The notes: generated from the letters alone by a model not told the origin. A stretch of 64,000 nt of DNA from UBA3775 sp964572955 (GCA_964572955.1 CAZNGY010000001.1:62001-126000); one strand, 5' to 3'. Shown: positions 8,885-18,048, counted from the stretch's first letter. A program made the numbers and translations.

Positions 8885-9655
8885 ATGGGGAAAGTTAAAA
8901 AAAACAGTGGCAGCGGATTGTTCATTTTCTCGTTTGTCTGGTGGTTGGTTAAATTGATTTTGAAAGCAGCAGGAATTTTTATGAAGCTGGCACTCAGTAT
9001 AGTAACACTGCCGTTTACGACAATTTTTCATCGAAAAGAACCGGGGAATGGGGAAGAATATGAAAAATACATATGCAGACAAATGAAAAAATACGGATAT
9101 AAAAAAATTCAGACAACATCAAGAACAGGGGACCATGGTGTTGATATCCTTGCCTTGGCAGGAAGGAAAACGTATGCGGTTCAATGTAAGTTTTATTCTG
9201 CCAATGTTGGAAATTATGCGGTTCAGGAAGCATATACCGGATGTGCATATTATGAGTGCGATGTTCCGGTGGTTGTAACAAATATGCTTTTCACAAAGCA
9301 GGCGAAGCAGGAGGCAGAAAAACTCGGAGTTGAGCTTTGGGAAGAAAGCAGGATACCGGTTCGAAAAAACATTCTTGTAAGCATCTTCGGAAGGAACAAA
9401 AAACCTGTTTATGAGAAATATATTGATGATTCTGAAGATATTTCAGATGAAGTTGATGATATGGAAGAGATTTATGAATGTATTGAAATTGACGAATCTG
9501 AAGAAATGAGCAGTGAGGAAAGTACTGGAGTTACAGAGTTTTATAATGAAAATAGCATTGCGTGTCATGATGAATTTATCGAAATAACCGATAGTGACGG
9601 GAATAAGACTTTGGTGAACAGACAAAGTTGGCTTTATGGAGACAAAATTGAATAA
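8885..9655 (+). CDS. Membrane-anchored Mrr-type restriction endonuclease-like protein
   Basis: The 256-residue protein starts at ATG 8885 behind AGGAGG. It has a hydrophobic N-terminus (about residues 12-48, one or two helices), then an Mrr_cat PD-(D/E)xK fold: a conserved Glu-Tyr start (EEYEKYIC), GVD with Asp87, and QCK with Gln100 and Lys102, which are the catalytic set of this family. After residue 150 comes a long acidic tail rich in Glu, Asp and Ser with no recognised domain. Mrr-like nucleases cut modified or foreign DNA, but many small membrane-linked members have no known target. It lies between a HAD phosphatase and a LuxR-type regulator in one operon, with no methylase nearby. Confidence 0.87.
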   Translation: MGKVKKNSGSGLFIFSFVWWLVKLILKAAGIFMKLALSIVTLPFTTIFHRKEPGNGEEYEKYICRQMKKYGYKKIQTTSRTGDHGVDILALAGRKTYAVQCKFYSANVGNYAVQEAYTGCAYYECDVPVVVTNMLFTKQAKQEAEKLGVELWEESRIPVRKNILVSIFGRNKKPVYEKYIDDSEDISDEVDDMEEIYECIEIDESEEMSSEESTGVTEFYNENSIACHDEFIEITDSDGNKTLVNRQSWLYGDKIE

Positions 9656-9679
9656 AGCAGTAAAAGGAGAAATCAATTT

Positions 9680-10690
9680 ATGGAAACACAGGAATTTTTA
9701 GGTTTTATGCCTTTGATAAACAGTAGTTTTGAGCCTGGCGAAGCAGAAAAAACGATACAGCAGATAGAAAATGCCACATTTCGGGATATTGCACGGGCGG
9801 AGTTTAGTTATTTCTCAGGGCAGGTTGAGAAGTGTATTGAAATTACTGAACAGTATTTGACGGATCCACAGATATATGTCCGTTTGTCCGCAAATTTATT
9901 ATATTGCTTTTCCAGTCTGCCGGGAGGAAATATCGAAGGGGCAAAAAAATGTTTGGAAACGATAACATCATGCCAGCAGGAAGCATTTGAAAAGAATCAG
10001 GGAGAGGAAATAAAAGCAGCCTGTGTTTTTGCTGCGTATCTGAGCACGGTGTTACTTCATATTCCGTTAAAAAACCAGCCGCCATTGGAGGAATATAATA
10101 AGAAACTGCCTTTAGGAATACGATTGTATGCATTGTATATTCTGTCTCATGATGCATATTTAAAAAACGACTACGGAAGAGCACTCGGAATGGCACAGGC
10201 AGGAATTGTTATGGCTGATCGTACATATCCGATTGCTGTGATATATCTGTATTGTATTGTTTCCATGTGTTATATTAACCTGAAAAAACTGGATAAGGCA
10301 AGAGATGTTTTTTTGACTGCATGGGAAATTGCAAAAGAAGACGGTTTTATAGAACCATTTATAGAACATCATGGATTGTTTCAGGAAATATTAGAGGCAT
10401 GTGTCCGAAAAAGTGAGCCTCAGTTGTACAGGAGGATTGTTAAGGGAGTGTTAGCATTCAGCCGGGGATGGATTAAATTACATAATCCAAGTACGGATAA
10501 CAAAGTTACGGAATTATTGACACCTATGGAATTCTCTATAGCCATGTTGGCATGCAGAGGATGGTCTAATCAGGAAATCGGAAACATGCTGGAACTGTCT
10601 TTAAATACGGTAAAACATTATATGACAGTAATTCTTGAAAAACTGAATTTGACAAAGAGAGAACAATTAAAAGAATATGTAAACCAATAG
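9680..10690 (+). CDS. LuxR-type HTH transcriptional regulator with TPR-like sensor region
   Basis: The 336-residue protein starts at ATG 9680 (AAGGAG upstream). Residues 1-270 are helical with TPR-like repeats, resembling the middle and C-terminal part of MalT-type regulators. Residues from about 278 are a GerE/LuxR DNA-binding domain (TPMEFSIAML, SNQEIGNMLELSLNTVKHY). The N-terminal NTPase of full MalT proteins is absent, so this is a short form. It is 24 bases behind the Mrr-like gene and immediately upstream of the giant surface protein, whose promoter carries a palindrome. Control of that gene is a reasonable but untested inference. Confidence 0.85.
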   Translation: METQEFLGFMPLINSSFEPGEAEKTIQQIENATFRDIARAEFSYFSGQVEKCIEITEQYLTDPQIYVRLSANLLYCFSSLPGGNIEGAKKCLETITSCQQEAFEKNQGEEIKAACVFAAYLSTVLLHIPLKNQPPLEEYNKKLPLGIRLYALYILSHDAYLKNDYGRALGMAQAGIVMADRTYPIAVIYLYCIVSMCYINLKKLDKARDVFLTAWEIAKEDGFIEPFIEHHGLFQEILEACVRKSEPQLYRRIVKGVLAFSRGWIKLHNPSTDNKVTELLTPMEFSIAMLACRGWSNQEIGNMLELSLNTVKHYMTVILEKLNLTKREQLKEYVNQ

Positions 10691-10741
10691 CAGGCACTTT
10701 TGAAGCAAAAAAAGTACATTATTTTTATATCACGCTTTTTA

Positions 10742-10770
10742 TATAATTATCGTATATTCAGATGAATATA
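10742..10770 (+). promoter_or_regulatory. TATAAT box and 8-bp palindrome before the giant surface protein
   Basis: A perfect TATAAT lies at 10742-10747 with no good -35 at 17 bp (TTATTT), as at activator-dependent promoters. Directly downstream, TATATTCA at 10753 and TGAATATA at 10763 form perfect 8-bp inverted arms around GA, overlapping the expected start of transcription. This is a candidate operator for the adjacent LuxR-type regulator, or a short 5' hairpin. Confidence 0.4.
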
Positions 10771-10795
10771 TGATGTTATAGGAGGATAAACGGAT

Positions 10796-13700
10796 ATGAA
10801 AAGTAAGCAATTGATAAAAAGAGTGACAGCCACGGCTTTATCATTGAGTATGGTGATGACACTGATGATTCCGGGAAAAGCGGTACAGGCCGAAACGGAA
10901 AACACCGTGAATGACACGACAAATGCAGTGCAGGTAACATCAGGAAAAGCGTTGCTTGATACGATGAAAAACAGCGTTGCATCCAAACCATACGGATTCG
11001 ACAGTGATACTTTGTCGCCATATGGAACGGAGAAGGGCGAAGCTTTTAATATGTTGGAAAAGAGCGAACTGTTTTTGTATTACAATAGTAGCTCAGATAA
11101 GGGAACTTATAAAATGGATAAAGTGAATTCCGGTGAAGAGACTGACAATGTTTATTCATCCGGACGCTTTGAAAAAGTTGAGTCCGCTACCATCAATAAT
11201 ATACCGGATTTGGTATTTACAAAATCAGTTTCCTTTGATCCGACAGGATGCGGCAGAAAAAACCATGTAGCGGTTATAGGTTTTAATGGTGAAAGTAAAC
11301 AGATTCAGGTATATGTTATTAATGCAGAAACAAATCAGGTGGCTGCAGTTTATACTGATACCGAAGGTAGTGCATCGTGGCTGCTTGACAATGGAGGAAA
11401 AGGAGAAGGCATTAATTATTACGAAGCCGGAAACTTCATTGACATCACAGCCGGAGATTACAATAATGACGGAAAAGATACAATTGTTATATATTCGCCT
11501 TTGAATGGAAACAAATACGATGTTAAGGAATTGGAATACAGTAATTCTAAATTAGAAAAGAAGGCTTCATTGGGTAAAGATAATATACACACGAAGTATG
11601 CTTCTCTGAAAAATGGAAATACCTATTTGATGTCGGAGTACAATACGAGAAGCCGATTGGGTGTATCTCTGACAACGGGAGATTTTGATGGGGACGGAGT
11701 TGACGATTTAGCAGTTCTTTCCTATCTGAACAGAATTGATACAAAGTATGTTGAACAGGATTATACTTACTATCTTCCGCAATTATATGTTCTGCAGGGT
11801 GCAAATCAGGACAATATAACGATCAAAAATATGACAGGATACCGTCAGGAAGTAGGAAAATTAAATGAAGAAAAGACTGAATGTGTATCTATGAATGCAC
11901 CATCCGTAGCGGCAGGTGATATTGACAGCGATGGCGCAGATGAGATTATTGTTGGTGGTTATAAAAAGGTCAGTTATCCCGGTAATTCAGATAAAAATAA
12001 ACTGATAGGTATCTTTAAAAATGAGTATGAAAAGAAATCAGAAATCGCCATTTACAGTCTTGAAGTTATGGAGACAAAGAATCAACTGATTCAAAATTTC
12101 TTTGAAGAAATAGATTCGGCAGCAATAGGTAATGAAAAGTTGTACTCCAGCGACCATAATGCATGGCAGCAGTATACGACGGAATGCGTAGCGTTCGGTG
12201 GCACTACACAGGCAGAATATATGTTTTTAAACGGATGGCTGTATTACTTAAAGGGAAGTTCATTAACTAAAGTGGATTTTAATTATTTTGACAGTCGCTA
12301 CAAACCGTTTGGAAATTCTTCGAGAGAAAATTTTATTTCTGCAGTTGCAATCGGAAACTTTGATAATAATAACTATGGTCAGGAGCAGATGTTTGTAGCA
12401 TTGGCATGTAAAGAAGACGGTGAAGATGATTATGCATTTAAAATCGTGGAGGTGTATGCTAATACTTTTACATCGGAGAGCCAGACAGTCAGTAAGATTT
12501 CATACAATGCAGATAAAAATGACCTGATGAAAAATAAAGGTGATGATTATGACGAGCATCTGAATTGTATTTTAGCGGCAGTGGATTATGATTATGATAG
12601 TGTGGTTGCAAGATATACCGGAAAATATTTTGCATATACAGATCCGTCGGTAGTGGCTGTTCTGCAGGCGGCACCATATTATGATGAATTAGACATAGAA
12701 GATGGTGAAACTACATATGCGATGACAGAGACATATCAGCTTGACAGGGAAGAATTTTCTGACACTTCATTCAGCATCGGAATCTGTACTGATACGAAAT
12801 TCGGACCGGTCGCGACAGCTATGGAAGCAGGTTGTACCGTTGGTTTTTCGGAGAGCTATATCGAAAGCAGGGAAACATCGGAGACAGTGACATTCACTGC
12901 AGGAAACAGCAATCAGATTGTTGTAAGAAGAACACTTGTATATATTTATACTTATGATTTGCTGGATGAGAATGGAAATTGGACAGATACTTCGTCAAAG
13001 GAAAATTGTAATAAGGGTATGATGGTTACGGTACCCCAAAGTCCGGTATATTATCAGATGTCTGTGGATACCTATAACGGTTTTGCGCAATCATATAATT
13101 CATACGCGGCAGAACAAAATAAACAGGATAGTAATTCACATAATCAAATGCAGACGTTAACGGTCTTAAGCGATGAAATTTTGGAGAGAGTTTACCTGAA
13201 AAATAATGAGGGTAATCCATACGAATATCGTAGTAATTGGAATGATACTGTTTATCAGGCAACTCAGGTATCAAAGACAGAAATGAGTCTTAGTCATAGT
13301 GGTGGCTCATCTAAAATAGGTTATGAAGTTACTGACAGCAAAACAAATTCACAGTCTTCCAGCGAAGGCGGATATTTTGGTATGTCAGTTATGTTTGGTG
13401 GAGGAGTTACACCTATGGCAGAAGCATGGGTCGGAGCATCCATCAGTTTTGATGCGTCTGTCGGAACCGGAATGTCTGTAACAAAAGCCAATACTACAAC
13501 CTGTGAAGGTGCAGTAACGAATGTTACATCTGAAGATACAGCTTATGGATTTAAATGGAGTTTTGGTACATGGAAAATGGACTTTGGCTTAGGTGGTAAA
13601 GACGTACTTTGTATGGGATATGCGGTCACAGATCAGACGGCACCCGTAAAACCGGTTATGGATTTAAGCGGCAGTTATGTGGAGCAGGATGGTGTAGAGA

Positions 13701-14947
13701 AAGTCCGACTGACTTTTACTGAACCGGTTACGGGAAAAAGAACGGAAATAGGTAAATATAATGTATATAAGGTAAAAGATGGTGCAGAGACTTATGTTAC
13801 GTCAATTGAAGCAAAAAAGCAGGGAGAAGAGACTGAATGTTATATTGATGTATCAAGTGAAACAGACATGCAGCTGTGCTATGTTGTGAAATCGGTAGAC
13901 AAAAAAAATAATAATAATGAAAGCGAGGCTTCTAATGAAATTTCATGTTATCTTATGAAATCCGGAAAGTCAGCATATGATATTGCCGTTGATAATGGAT
14001 TTAAAGGAACCGTTGCAGAATGGCTGACAAGTCTGCAGGGAACAAATGGAAAAGACGGAATAGGAATTACAGGAATTGAAAAAAGAACATCCGAAGGTTT
14101 GAAAGACATATATGCGATTACGATGTCAGACGGAAGTTTTATACTGTTCAGTGTCACAAATGGTGAAAAAGGAGAAGCAGGACAGGATGGCATGGATGGA
14201 ACCGACGGTAAGGACGGTATTGACGGACGAACACCGGAATTTCGATTCGATGAAGAGACAAGGTATATTCAGTGGCGTTATCAGGGTGAAGAAACATGGA
14301 TAAATCTTGTTGAAGTGAAAGATGGAGCTGACGGCAAAGATGGAGTTGACGGCAAAGATGGAGTCGATGGCAAAGACGGAGTTGACGGCAAAGATGGAGT
14401 CGATGGCAAAGACGGAGTTGACGGCAAAGACGGAGTTGACGGCAAAGACGGAGCCGATGGCAAGGACGGAATAAACGGCAAAGACGGAGCCGATGGTAAG
14501 GACGGAATAAACGGTAAAGACGGAGCCGATGGTAAGGACGGAATAAACGGTAAAGATGGAGCCGATGGCAAAGACGGAATAAACGGCAAAGACGGAGCTG
14601 ACGGCAAGGACGGAATAAACGGCAAAGACGGAGCCGATGGCAAGGATGGAAAAGACGGCAAAGACGGAAAAGATGGTAAGAATGGCGTGCAGGCGTTCAT
14701 GAATGAAAATGGTATATTGATTCTGACTTTAGAAGATGGAACAATGGTTGCAGTAGGTGAAACAAAAGTAATACAGGAAGAAAGTGAAGCTACTGAGGAT
14801 TTATTCCGTAAAACTGTGGAAACATCTGCCAAGAATAATGAATATGGTAATAATTCAGTTCTATTAGTATTAGCAAGTATTTCTTTGATATGGAATGCTG
14901 CATTGACAGTCAATGCAGTAATAAGTAACAAGAGAAGAAAAGGATAA
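10796..14947 (+). CDS. Very large secreted surface protein with FG-GAP repeats and collagen-like tail
   Basis: 1383 residues. A signal peptide is clear (basic start, hydrophobic core, then GKAVQAE). Calcium-loop FG-GAP/VCBS-like repeats occur near residues 218 (GDYNNDGKD), 294 (GDFDGDGVDD), 372 (GDIDSDGADE) and 516. The centre has no family I recognise and includes a Gly/Ser/Thr-rich stretch near 850-960. A Fn3-like region follows, then the phage/Firmicute linker SAYDIAVDNGFKGTVAEWL, then a Gly-X-Y run (about 1176-1296). The end is a single hydrophobic helix and a KRRKG tail, which looks like a wall-anchor tail but has no LPxTG. GGAGG at 10781 serves ATG 10796. The likely role is adhesion or a fibre on the cell surface; it is probably regulated by the preceding LuxR-type protein. 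Confidence 0.85.
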   Translation: MKSKQLIKRVTATALSLSMVMTLMIPGKAVQAETENTVNDTTNAVQVTSGKALLDTMKNSVASKPYGFDSDTLSPYGTEKGEAFNMLEKSELFLYYNSSSDKGTYKMDKVNSGEETDNVYSSGRFEKVESATINNIPDLVFTKSVSFDPTGCGRKNHVAVIGFNGESKQIQVYVINAETNQVAAVYTDTEGSASWLLDNGGKGEGINYYEAGNFIDITAGDYNNDGKDTIVIYSPLNGNKYDVKELEYSNSKLEKKASLGKDNIHTKYASLKNGNTYLMSEYNTRSRLGVSLTTGDFDGDGVDDLAVLSYLNRIDTKYVEQDYTYYLPQLYVLQGANQDNITIKNMTGYRQEVGKLNEEKTECVSMNAPSVAAGDIDSDGADEIIVGGYKKVSYPGNSDKNKLIGIFKNEYEKKSEIAIYSLEVMETKNQLIQNFFEEIDSAAIGNEKLYSSDHNAWQQYTTECVAFGGTTQAEYMFLNGWLYYLKGSSLTKVDFNYFDSRYKPFGNSSRENFISAVAIGNFDNNNYGQEQMFVALACKEDGEDDYAFKIVEVYANTFTSESQTVSKISYNADKNDLMKNKGDDYDEHLNCILAAVDYDYDSVVARYTGKYFAYTDPSVVAVLQAAPYYDELDIEDGETTYAMTETYQLDREEFSDTSFSIGICTDTKFGPVATAMEAGCTVGFSESYIESRETSETVTFTAGNSNQIVVRRTLVYIYTYDLLDENGNWTDTSSKENCNKGMMVTVPQSPVYYQMSVDTYNGFAQSYNSYAAEQNKQDSNSHNQMQTLTVLSDEILERVYLKNNEGNPYEYRSNWNDTVYQATQVSKTEMSLSHSGGSSKIGYEVTDSKTNSQSSSEGGYFGMSVMFGGGVTPMAEAWVGASISFDASVGTGMSVTKANTTTCEGAVTNVTSEDTAYGFKWSFGTWKMDFGLGGKDVLCMGYAVTDQTAPVKPVMDLSGSYVEQDGVEKVRLTFTEPVTGKRTEIGKYNVYKVKDGAETYVTSIEAKKQGEETECYIDVSSETDMQLCYVVKSVDKKNNNNESEASNEISCYLMKSGKSAYDIAVDNGFKGTVAEWLTSLQGTNGKDGIGITGIEKRTSEGLKDIYAITMSDGSFILFSVTNGEKGEAGQDGMDGTDGKDGIDGRTPEFRFDEETRYIQWRYQGEETWINLVEVKDGADGKDGVDGKDGVDGKDGVDGKDGVDGKDGVDGKDGVDGKDGADGKDGINGKDGADGKDGINGKDGADGKDGINGKDGADGKDGINGKDGADGKDGINGKDGADGKDGKDGKDGKDGKNGVQAFMNENGILILTLEDGTMVAVGETKVIQEESEATEDLFRKTVETSAKNNEYGNNSVLLVLASISLIWNAALTVNAVISNKRRKG
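14323..14683 (+). repeat. Tandem Gly-X-Y coding repeat (18-bp and 36-bp units)
   Basis: About 40 consecutive Gly-X-Y triplets without proline. The first block repeats an 18-bp unit coding GVDGKD; the second repeats a 36-bp unit coding GADGKDGINGKD; a short GKD run ends it. Units differ only at synonymous third bases, so the array is probably recent and variable in copy number. Confidence 0.9.
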
Positions 14948-14997
14948 TATTATATAATTTGTGATAAGGAATTATCATGAAACATACAGTTATAAAA

Positions 14998-15043
14998 AGG
15001 GCAAGGAACAGTTTGTATAAGCTGTTTCCTGCCCTCTTTTTTT
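14998..15043 (+). terminator. Intrinsic terminator of the giant surface protein gene
   Basis: AGGGCAAGGAACAG pairs with CTGTTTCCTGCCCT (single-base bulges) and is followed by CTTTTTTTT. It separates this gene from the convergent lipoprotein gene. Confidence 0.85.
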
Positions 15044-15132
15044 AGATAAACAGACCTGACAAAAATATCTTTTTTATACCATATAATATAGTGCAATTAT
15101 AGTTTTTATCAGTAAATTATTGGCTCGTTCTA

Positions 15133-16752
15133 TCAGACATTTCCCTGATTTTGACTGTCAGGCATATCGGGAGGAGTCATACCGTTGTCACCGTCAGGCA
15201 TGTCAGGAGGAGTCATACCGTCGTCACCGTCAGGCATGTCAGGAGGAGTCATACCATTTTCACCACCAGGTGTTTCAGGACGTACTTTATCGTTTCCTTT
15301 GTCAGGAAAGCCTAGATTATTATCACCGGACATACCGGGGAAACCACCGCCATTACCGCCAAAACCGTCACCTCTGCCGAAACTCATGCTTCCTTCCAGA
15401 GAACTTCCGGAAAATTCAACTGATTCATCATTTATAAAAAACGTGTAGTTGGTATCTTTATCCATTTCAGGGAAGCTGACTTGTATAACGCTTTTACCGC
15501 TTCTTGTTTTAAGAACTGATGAACTGAAAACTATATTTTCATCAGAACGGATGGAAACAATATCGTTTTCGTTTATATTTCCGGAGTATATAAAACTTGC
15601 AAATTGTTGTGTGGATGAAGAAGAAGGATTTTCAGCCATTCCGTAAGAACCTATACATAAAAGTGTTCCACCGGATATATGCATGTAATTGTTGTTATCG
15701 CCATAATCAAGTGAGCCGTCACCACCGGAAATCGGACCATCCGTAAAAACTTTACCGCCGGTCATTAGGATATTACCGTTGCTGTCAATTCCGTCACCAT
15801 AAGCGTTAATATTCAAAATTCCGTCATGAATCTCAATAAGACATGTGGATTCGTCAGTATCGGAAGAAGCATTTAATCCGTCATCTGATGAAGTGAGGGT
15901 AGTTGAACCGCCATTGATGCATATTATTTCAGCTTCAATACCTTCTTCAGATTTGGTTACGTTGATTTCTCCATCATCAATATAGACGTATTTATCAGAT
16001 TTGATACCGTCATTATCAGCGGATATATTTATTTGTCCGCCACGGATTTCGGTGAAGTCCTTGCCTTTGATTCCGTTTCCAACGGAAGAAATGTTAATGG
16101 TAGGTGTTCCTAAAATTTTAAGTTCGTCTTTAGATATTATTCCGCAGGCATATTTGGTTTTTGAAGAGGTTTCAAAAGAACCGGAAGCCGTAATGTTTAA
16201 TGTTCCGCTGCCGTTGATTGTCAATGCCTTGTGTGAAAAAATACAGCCGTTTGGTTCATCATTATCGTCATTGTAAAATGTATTATAAGAACTGTTGTCT
16301 TTAAGTGTGTTTACGGTATTATCACAAAGGGTAAGAACTGTTTTACTATCAGAAAATGAACAGATTGAAGCACCGTCATCAGACGATATGCTGATATTGT
16401 CGAGAAAAAGGTGAACTTTACCGGAAGCGTTTATAACGATTCTTCCGTTGTTTAATGTACCTGAAAGAACATAGTCGCCGTCATCTTTTATTTCATAAAC
16501 TCCGCTGCAGTTATCAAGTGAAACATATACAGCAGATTCAGACGGTGTTGTGTTTTCCTCATATTCACTGATTACAGATGGACTGATTGTCATTTCATCT
16601 GTAATGCTGCTTGAATCAGAGGCAGTACCGGACTCGACAGGTGAGTCGGAAACAGTGCCGTCCGATGCGTCTTTACTGCCACATGCTGAGAGAGAGGTGA
16701 GTGAAATGAGAAGTAATGTAAAAAGTTGTTTTCTGTATTTTAATCCAAACAT
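15133..16752 (-). CDS. DUF4353 carbohydrate-binding-domain lipoprotein
   Basis: The 539-residue product has a lipoprotein signal (LTSLSACGS, lipid on the Cys). A Ser/Thr/Glu-rich spacer is followed by a long region of repeated short beta strands (for example GRIVINASGKVHLFLDNI, TLTSSDDGLNASSD) typical of the DUF4353 beta-helix called a carbohydrate-binding domain. The tail is Gly/Pro/Met/Asp-rich with 12-residue repeats. It should sit on the outer face of the membrane. The binding partner is unknown. The gene is convergent to the collagen-like protein and divergent from yqeY. The protein has no catalytic motif that I can name. Confidence 0.85.
   Translation of the reverse strand: MFGLKYRKQLFTLLLISLTSLSACGSKDASDGTVSDSPVESGTASDSSSITDEMTISPSVISEYEENTTPSESAVYVSLDNCSGVYEIKDDGDYVLSGTLNNGRIVINASGKVHLFLDNISISSDDGASICSFSDSKTVLTLCDNTVNTLKDNSSYNTFYNDDNDEPNGCIFSHKALTINGSGTLNITASGSFETSSKTKYACGIISKDELKILGTPTINISSVGNGIKGKDFTEIRGGQINISADNDGIKSDKYVYIDDGEINVTKSEEGIEAEIICINGGSTTLTSSDDGLNASSDTDESTCLIEIHDGILNINAYGDGIDSNGNILMTGGKVFTDGPISGGDGSLDYGDNNNYMHISGGTLLCIGSYGMAENPSSSSTQQFASFIYSGNINENDIVSIRSDENIVFSSSVLKTRSGKSVIQVSFPEMDKDTNYTFFINDESVEFSGSSLEGSMSFGRGDGFGGNGGGFPGMSGDNNLGFPDKGNDKVRPETPGGENGMTPPDMPDGDDGMTPPDMPDGDNGMTPPDMPDSQNQGNV
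15157..15255 (-). repeat. 36-bp tandem repeat coding GMTPPDMPDGD
   Basis: Two full 36-bp units and one 27-bp partial unit at the 3' end of the DUF4353 lipoprotein gene, nearly identical at DNA level, so prone to copy-number change. Confidence 0.85.
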
Positions 16753-16855
16753 TTTTTATCTCCGTTATCATTATTTTTTTCAGCATACATCTGTCGGCTA
16801 AAATTTACTTAAAGAAAAAATAATTCATACAGCGGAGTGGACTGTTCAAAATATT

Positions 16856-16883
16856 TTGATTGTGATAGAATAAGATATATAAT
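16856..16883 (+). promoter_or_regulatory. Promoter of the yqeY-like gene
   Basis: TTGATT at 16856, 16 bp, TATAAT at 16878; start codon at 16916. It lies in the 163-base divergent gap before the minus-strand lipoprotein gene. Confidence 0.65.
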
Positions 16884-16915
16884 TTTGAAATAACTGAGAT
16901 GGCAGGAGGCAGAAT

Positions 16916-17353
16916 ATGAAATTTGAACAATTACAAAAAGATATGATTGCAGCAATGAAGGCTCGTGATAAAGTAAGAAAGGATGCAATTTCAGCACTGA
17001 TATCAGCAATTAAAAAAGTGGCAATTGATGAAGGTACAAGAGATGAGATTTCCGATGCATTGTGTGATAAGGTGATTCTTAAGGAACAGAAATCCGTTCA
17101 GGAACAGATTGCATCATGTCCGGAATCAAGAAATGATTTAAAAGAGGAATACGAAGCAAGGGCGGCAGTAATTGCGGAATATGTTCCTCAGCTTATGTCA
17201 AGAGATGAAATAAAAGCGGTTCTTCAGGAAAAGTTTGCAGATGTAATTGCAACTAAAAACAAGGGCATGATAATGAAAAGCGTAATGGGTGAACTAAAAG
17301 GAAAGGCAGACGGAAAGCTTATTAATGAAGTTGTGGCAGAACTCACAAAATAA
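16916..17353 (+). CDS. GatB/YqeY domain protein
   Basis: 145 residues, the usual YqeY length, starting at ATG 16916 behind AGGAGG. The all-helical pattern KDMIAAMKARDK...RKDAISALISAIKKV and the end region GMIMKSVMGELKGKADGKLINEVV are family hallmarks. The domain is shared with the tail of GatB, where it touches tRNA, but free-standing YqeY proteins have no settled function. The gene has its own promoter and no functional neighbours. Confidence 0.92.
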   Translation: MKFEQLQKDMIAAMKARDKVRKDAISALISAIKKVAIDEGTRDEISDALCDKVILKEQKSVQEQIASCPESRNDLKEEYEARAAVIAEYVPQLMSRDEIKAVLQEKFADVIATKNKGMIMKSVMGELKGKADGKLINEVVAELTK

Positions 17354-17417
17354 GACATTAATGTAATTGTAATCAGATGTTACTGTTTGTTTTTAACCGG
17401 ATTTGTCAGAATTAAAA

Positions 17418-17451
17418 CCTGTTTTTAGAAGGTATATTTTTTAAAAACAGG
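17418..17451 (+). terminator. Perfect 10-bp inverted repeat after yqeY, doubtful terminator
   Basis: CCTGTTTTTA at 17418 pairs perfectly with TAAAAACAGG at 17442. No T-run follows on the plus strand. It may end transcription weakly, or be a regulatory palindrome 48 bases before rubrerythrin. Confidence 0.4.
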
Positions 17452-17498
17452 CTAATACTATGTTTTGAAGCTGTTAATTAATGTAAAGGAGAAACAAT

Positions 17499-18032
17499 AT
17501 GAAATATGAAGGAACGCAGACAGAGAAGAATTTAAGAATGGCATTTTCAGGTGAGTCGGAAGCCAGAAACAAGTATACTTTCTTTGCATCGGTTGCAAAA
17601 AAGGAAGGATATGAGCAGATAGCGGCTTTGTTCTTAAAGACTGCAGAAAATGAGAAAGAACATGCAAAACTTTGGTTTAAAGAACTTAATGGTATAGGAG
17701 ATACGGCTTATAATCTTTGTGATGCAGCAGCAGGCGAAAACTATGAGTGGACAGATATGTATGCAGGATTTGCGGAGACTGCTGAAAAAGAGGGATTTCC
17801 TGAACTTGCAGCAAAATTCAGAATGGTTGCAGAAGTCGAAAAACATCATGAAGAAAGATACAGGGCACTTCTCAAGAATGTTGAGACGGCATCTGTTTTT
17901 GAAAAGAGCGAAGTCAAGGTATGGGAGTGCAGAAATTGCGGACACATTGTTGTAGGATTGAAAGCACCGGAAATTTGTCCGGTATGCAATCATCCGCAGA
18001 GCTATTTTGAGATACATGCAGAGAATTATTAA
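17499..18032 (+). CDS. Rubrerythrin (diiron peroxidase with rubredoxin domain)
   Basis: 177 residues. The N-terminal four-helix bundle has the Glu/His ligands of the diiron centre (GESEARNKY, ENEKEHAK, EVEKHHEERY). The C-terminal rubredoxin-like domain carries two Cys pairs (CRNCG and CPVCN) for one iron. Rubrerythrins reduce hydrogen peroxide in the cytoplasm of anaerobes using electrons from NADH or rubredoxin systems. ATG 17499 follows AAGGAG. It stands alone with a good terminator. An inverted repeat upstream might be a control site, but I see no clear PerR box. Confidence 0.95.
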   Translation: MKYEGTQTEKNLRMAFSGESEARNKYTFFASVAKKEGYEQIAALFLKTAENEKEHAKLWFKELNGIGDTAYNLCDAAAGENYEWTDMYAGFAETAEKEGFPELAAKFRMVAEVEKHHEERYRALLKNVETASVFEKSEVKVWECRNCGHIVVGLKAPEICPVCNHPQSYFEIHAENY

Positions 18033-18048
18033 TTTCTGATATCGAATC

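Noticed and set aside
14281..14931. Long minus-strand frame of 216 codons rich in Pro and Ser
   Set aside because: It is the exact antisense of the Gly-X-Y repeat array; the low-complexity pattern follows from the repeat, and it has no ribosome binding site or family.
10796..14947. Sortase LPxTG anchor in the giant protein
   Set aside because: The C-terminus has the hydrophobic and basic parts but no LPxTG or close variant.
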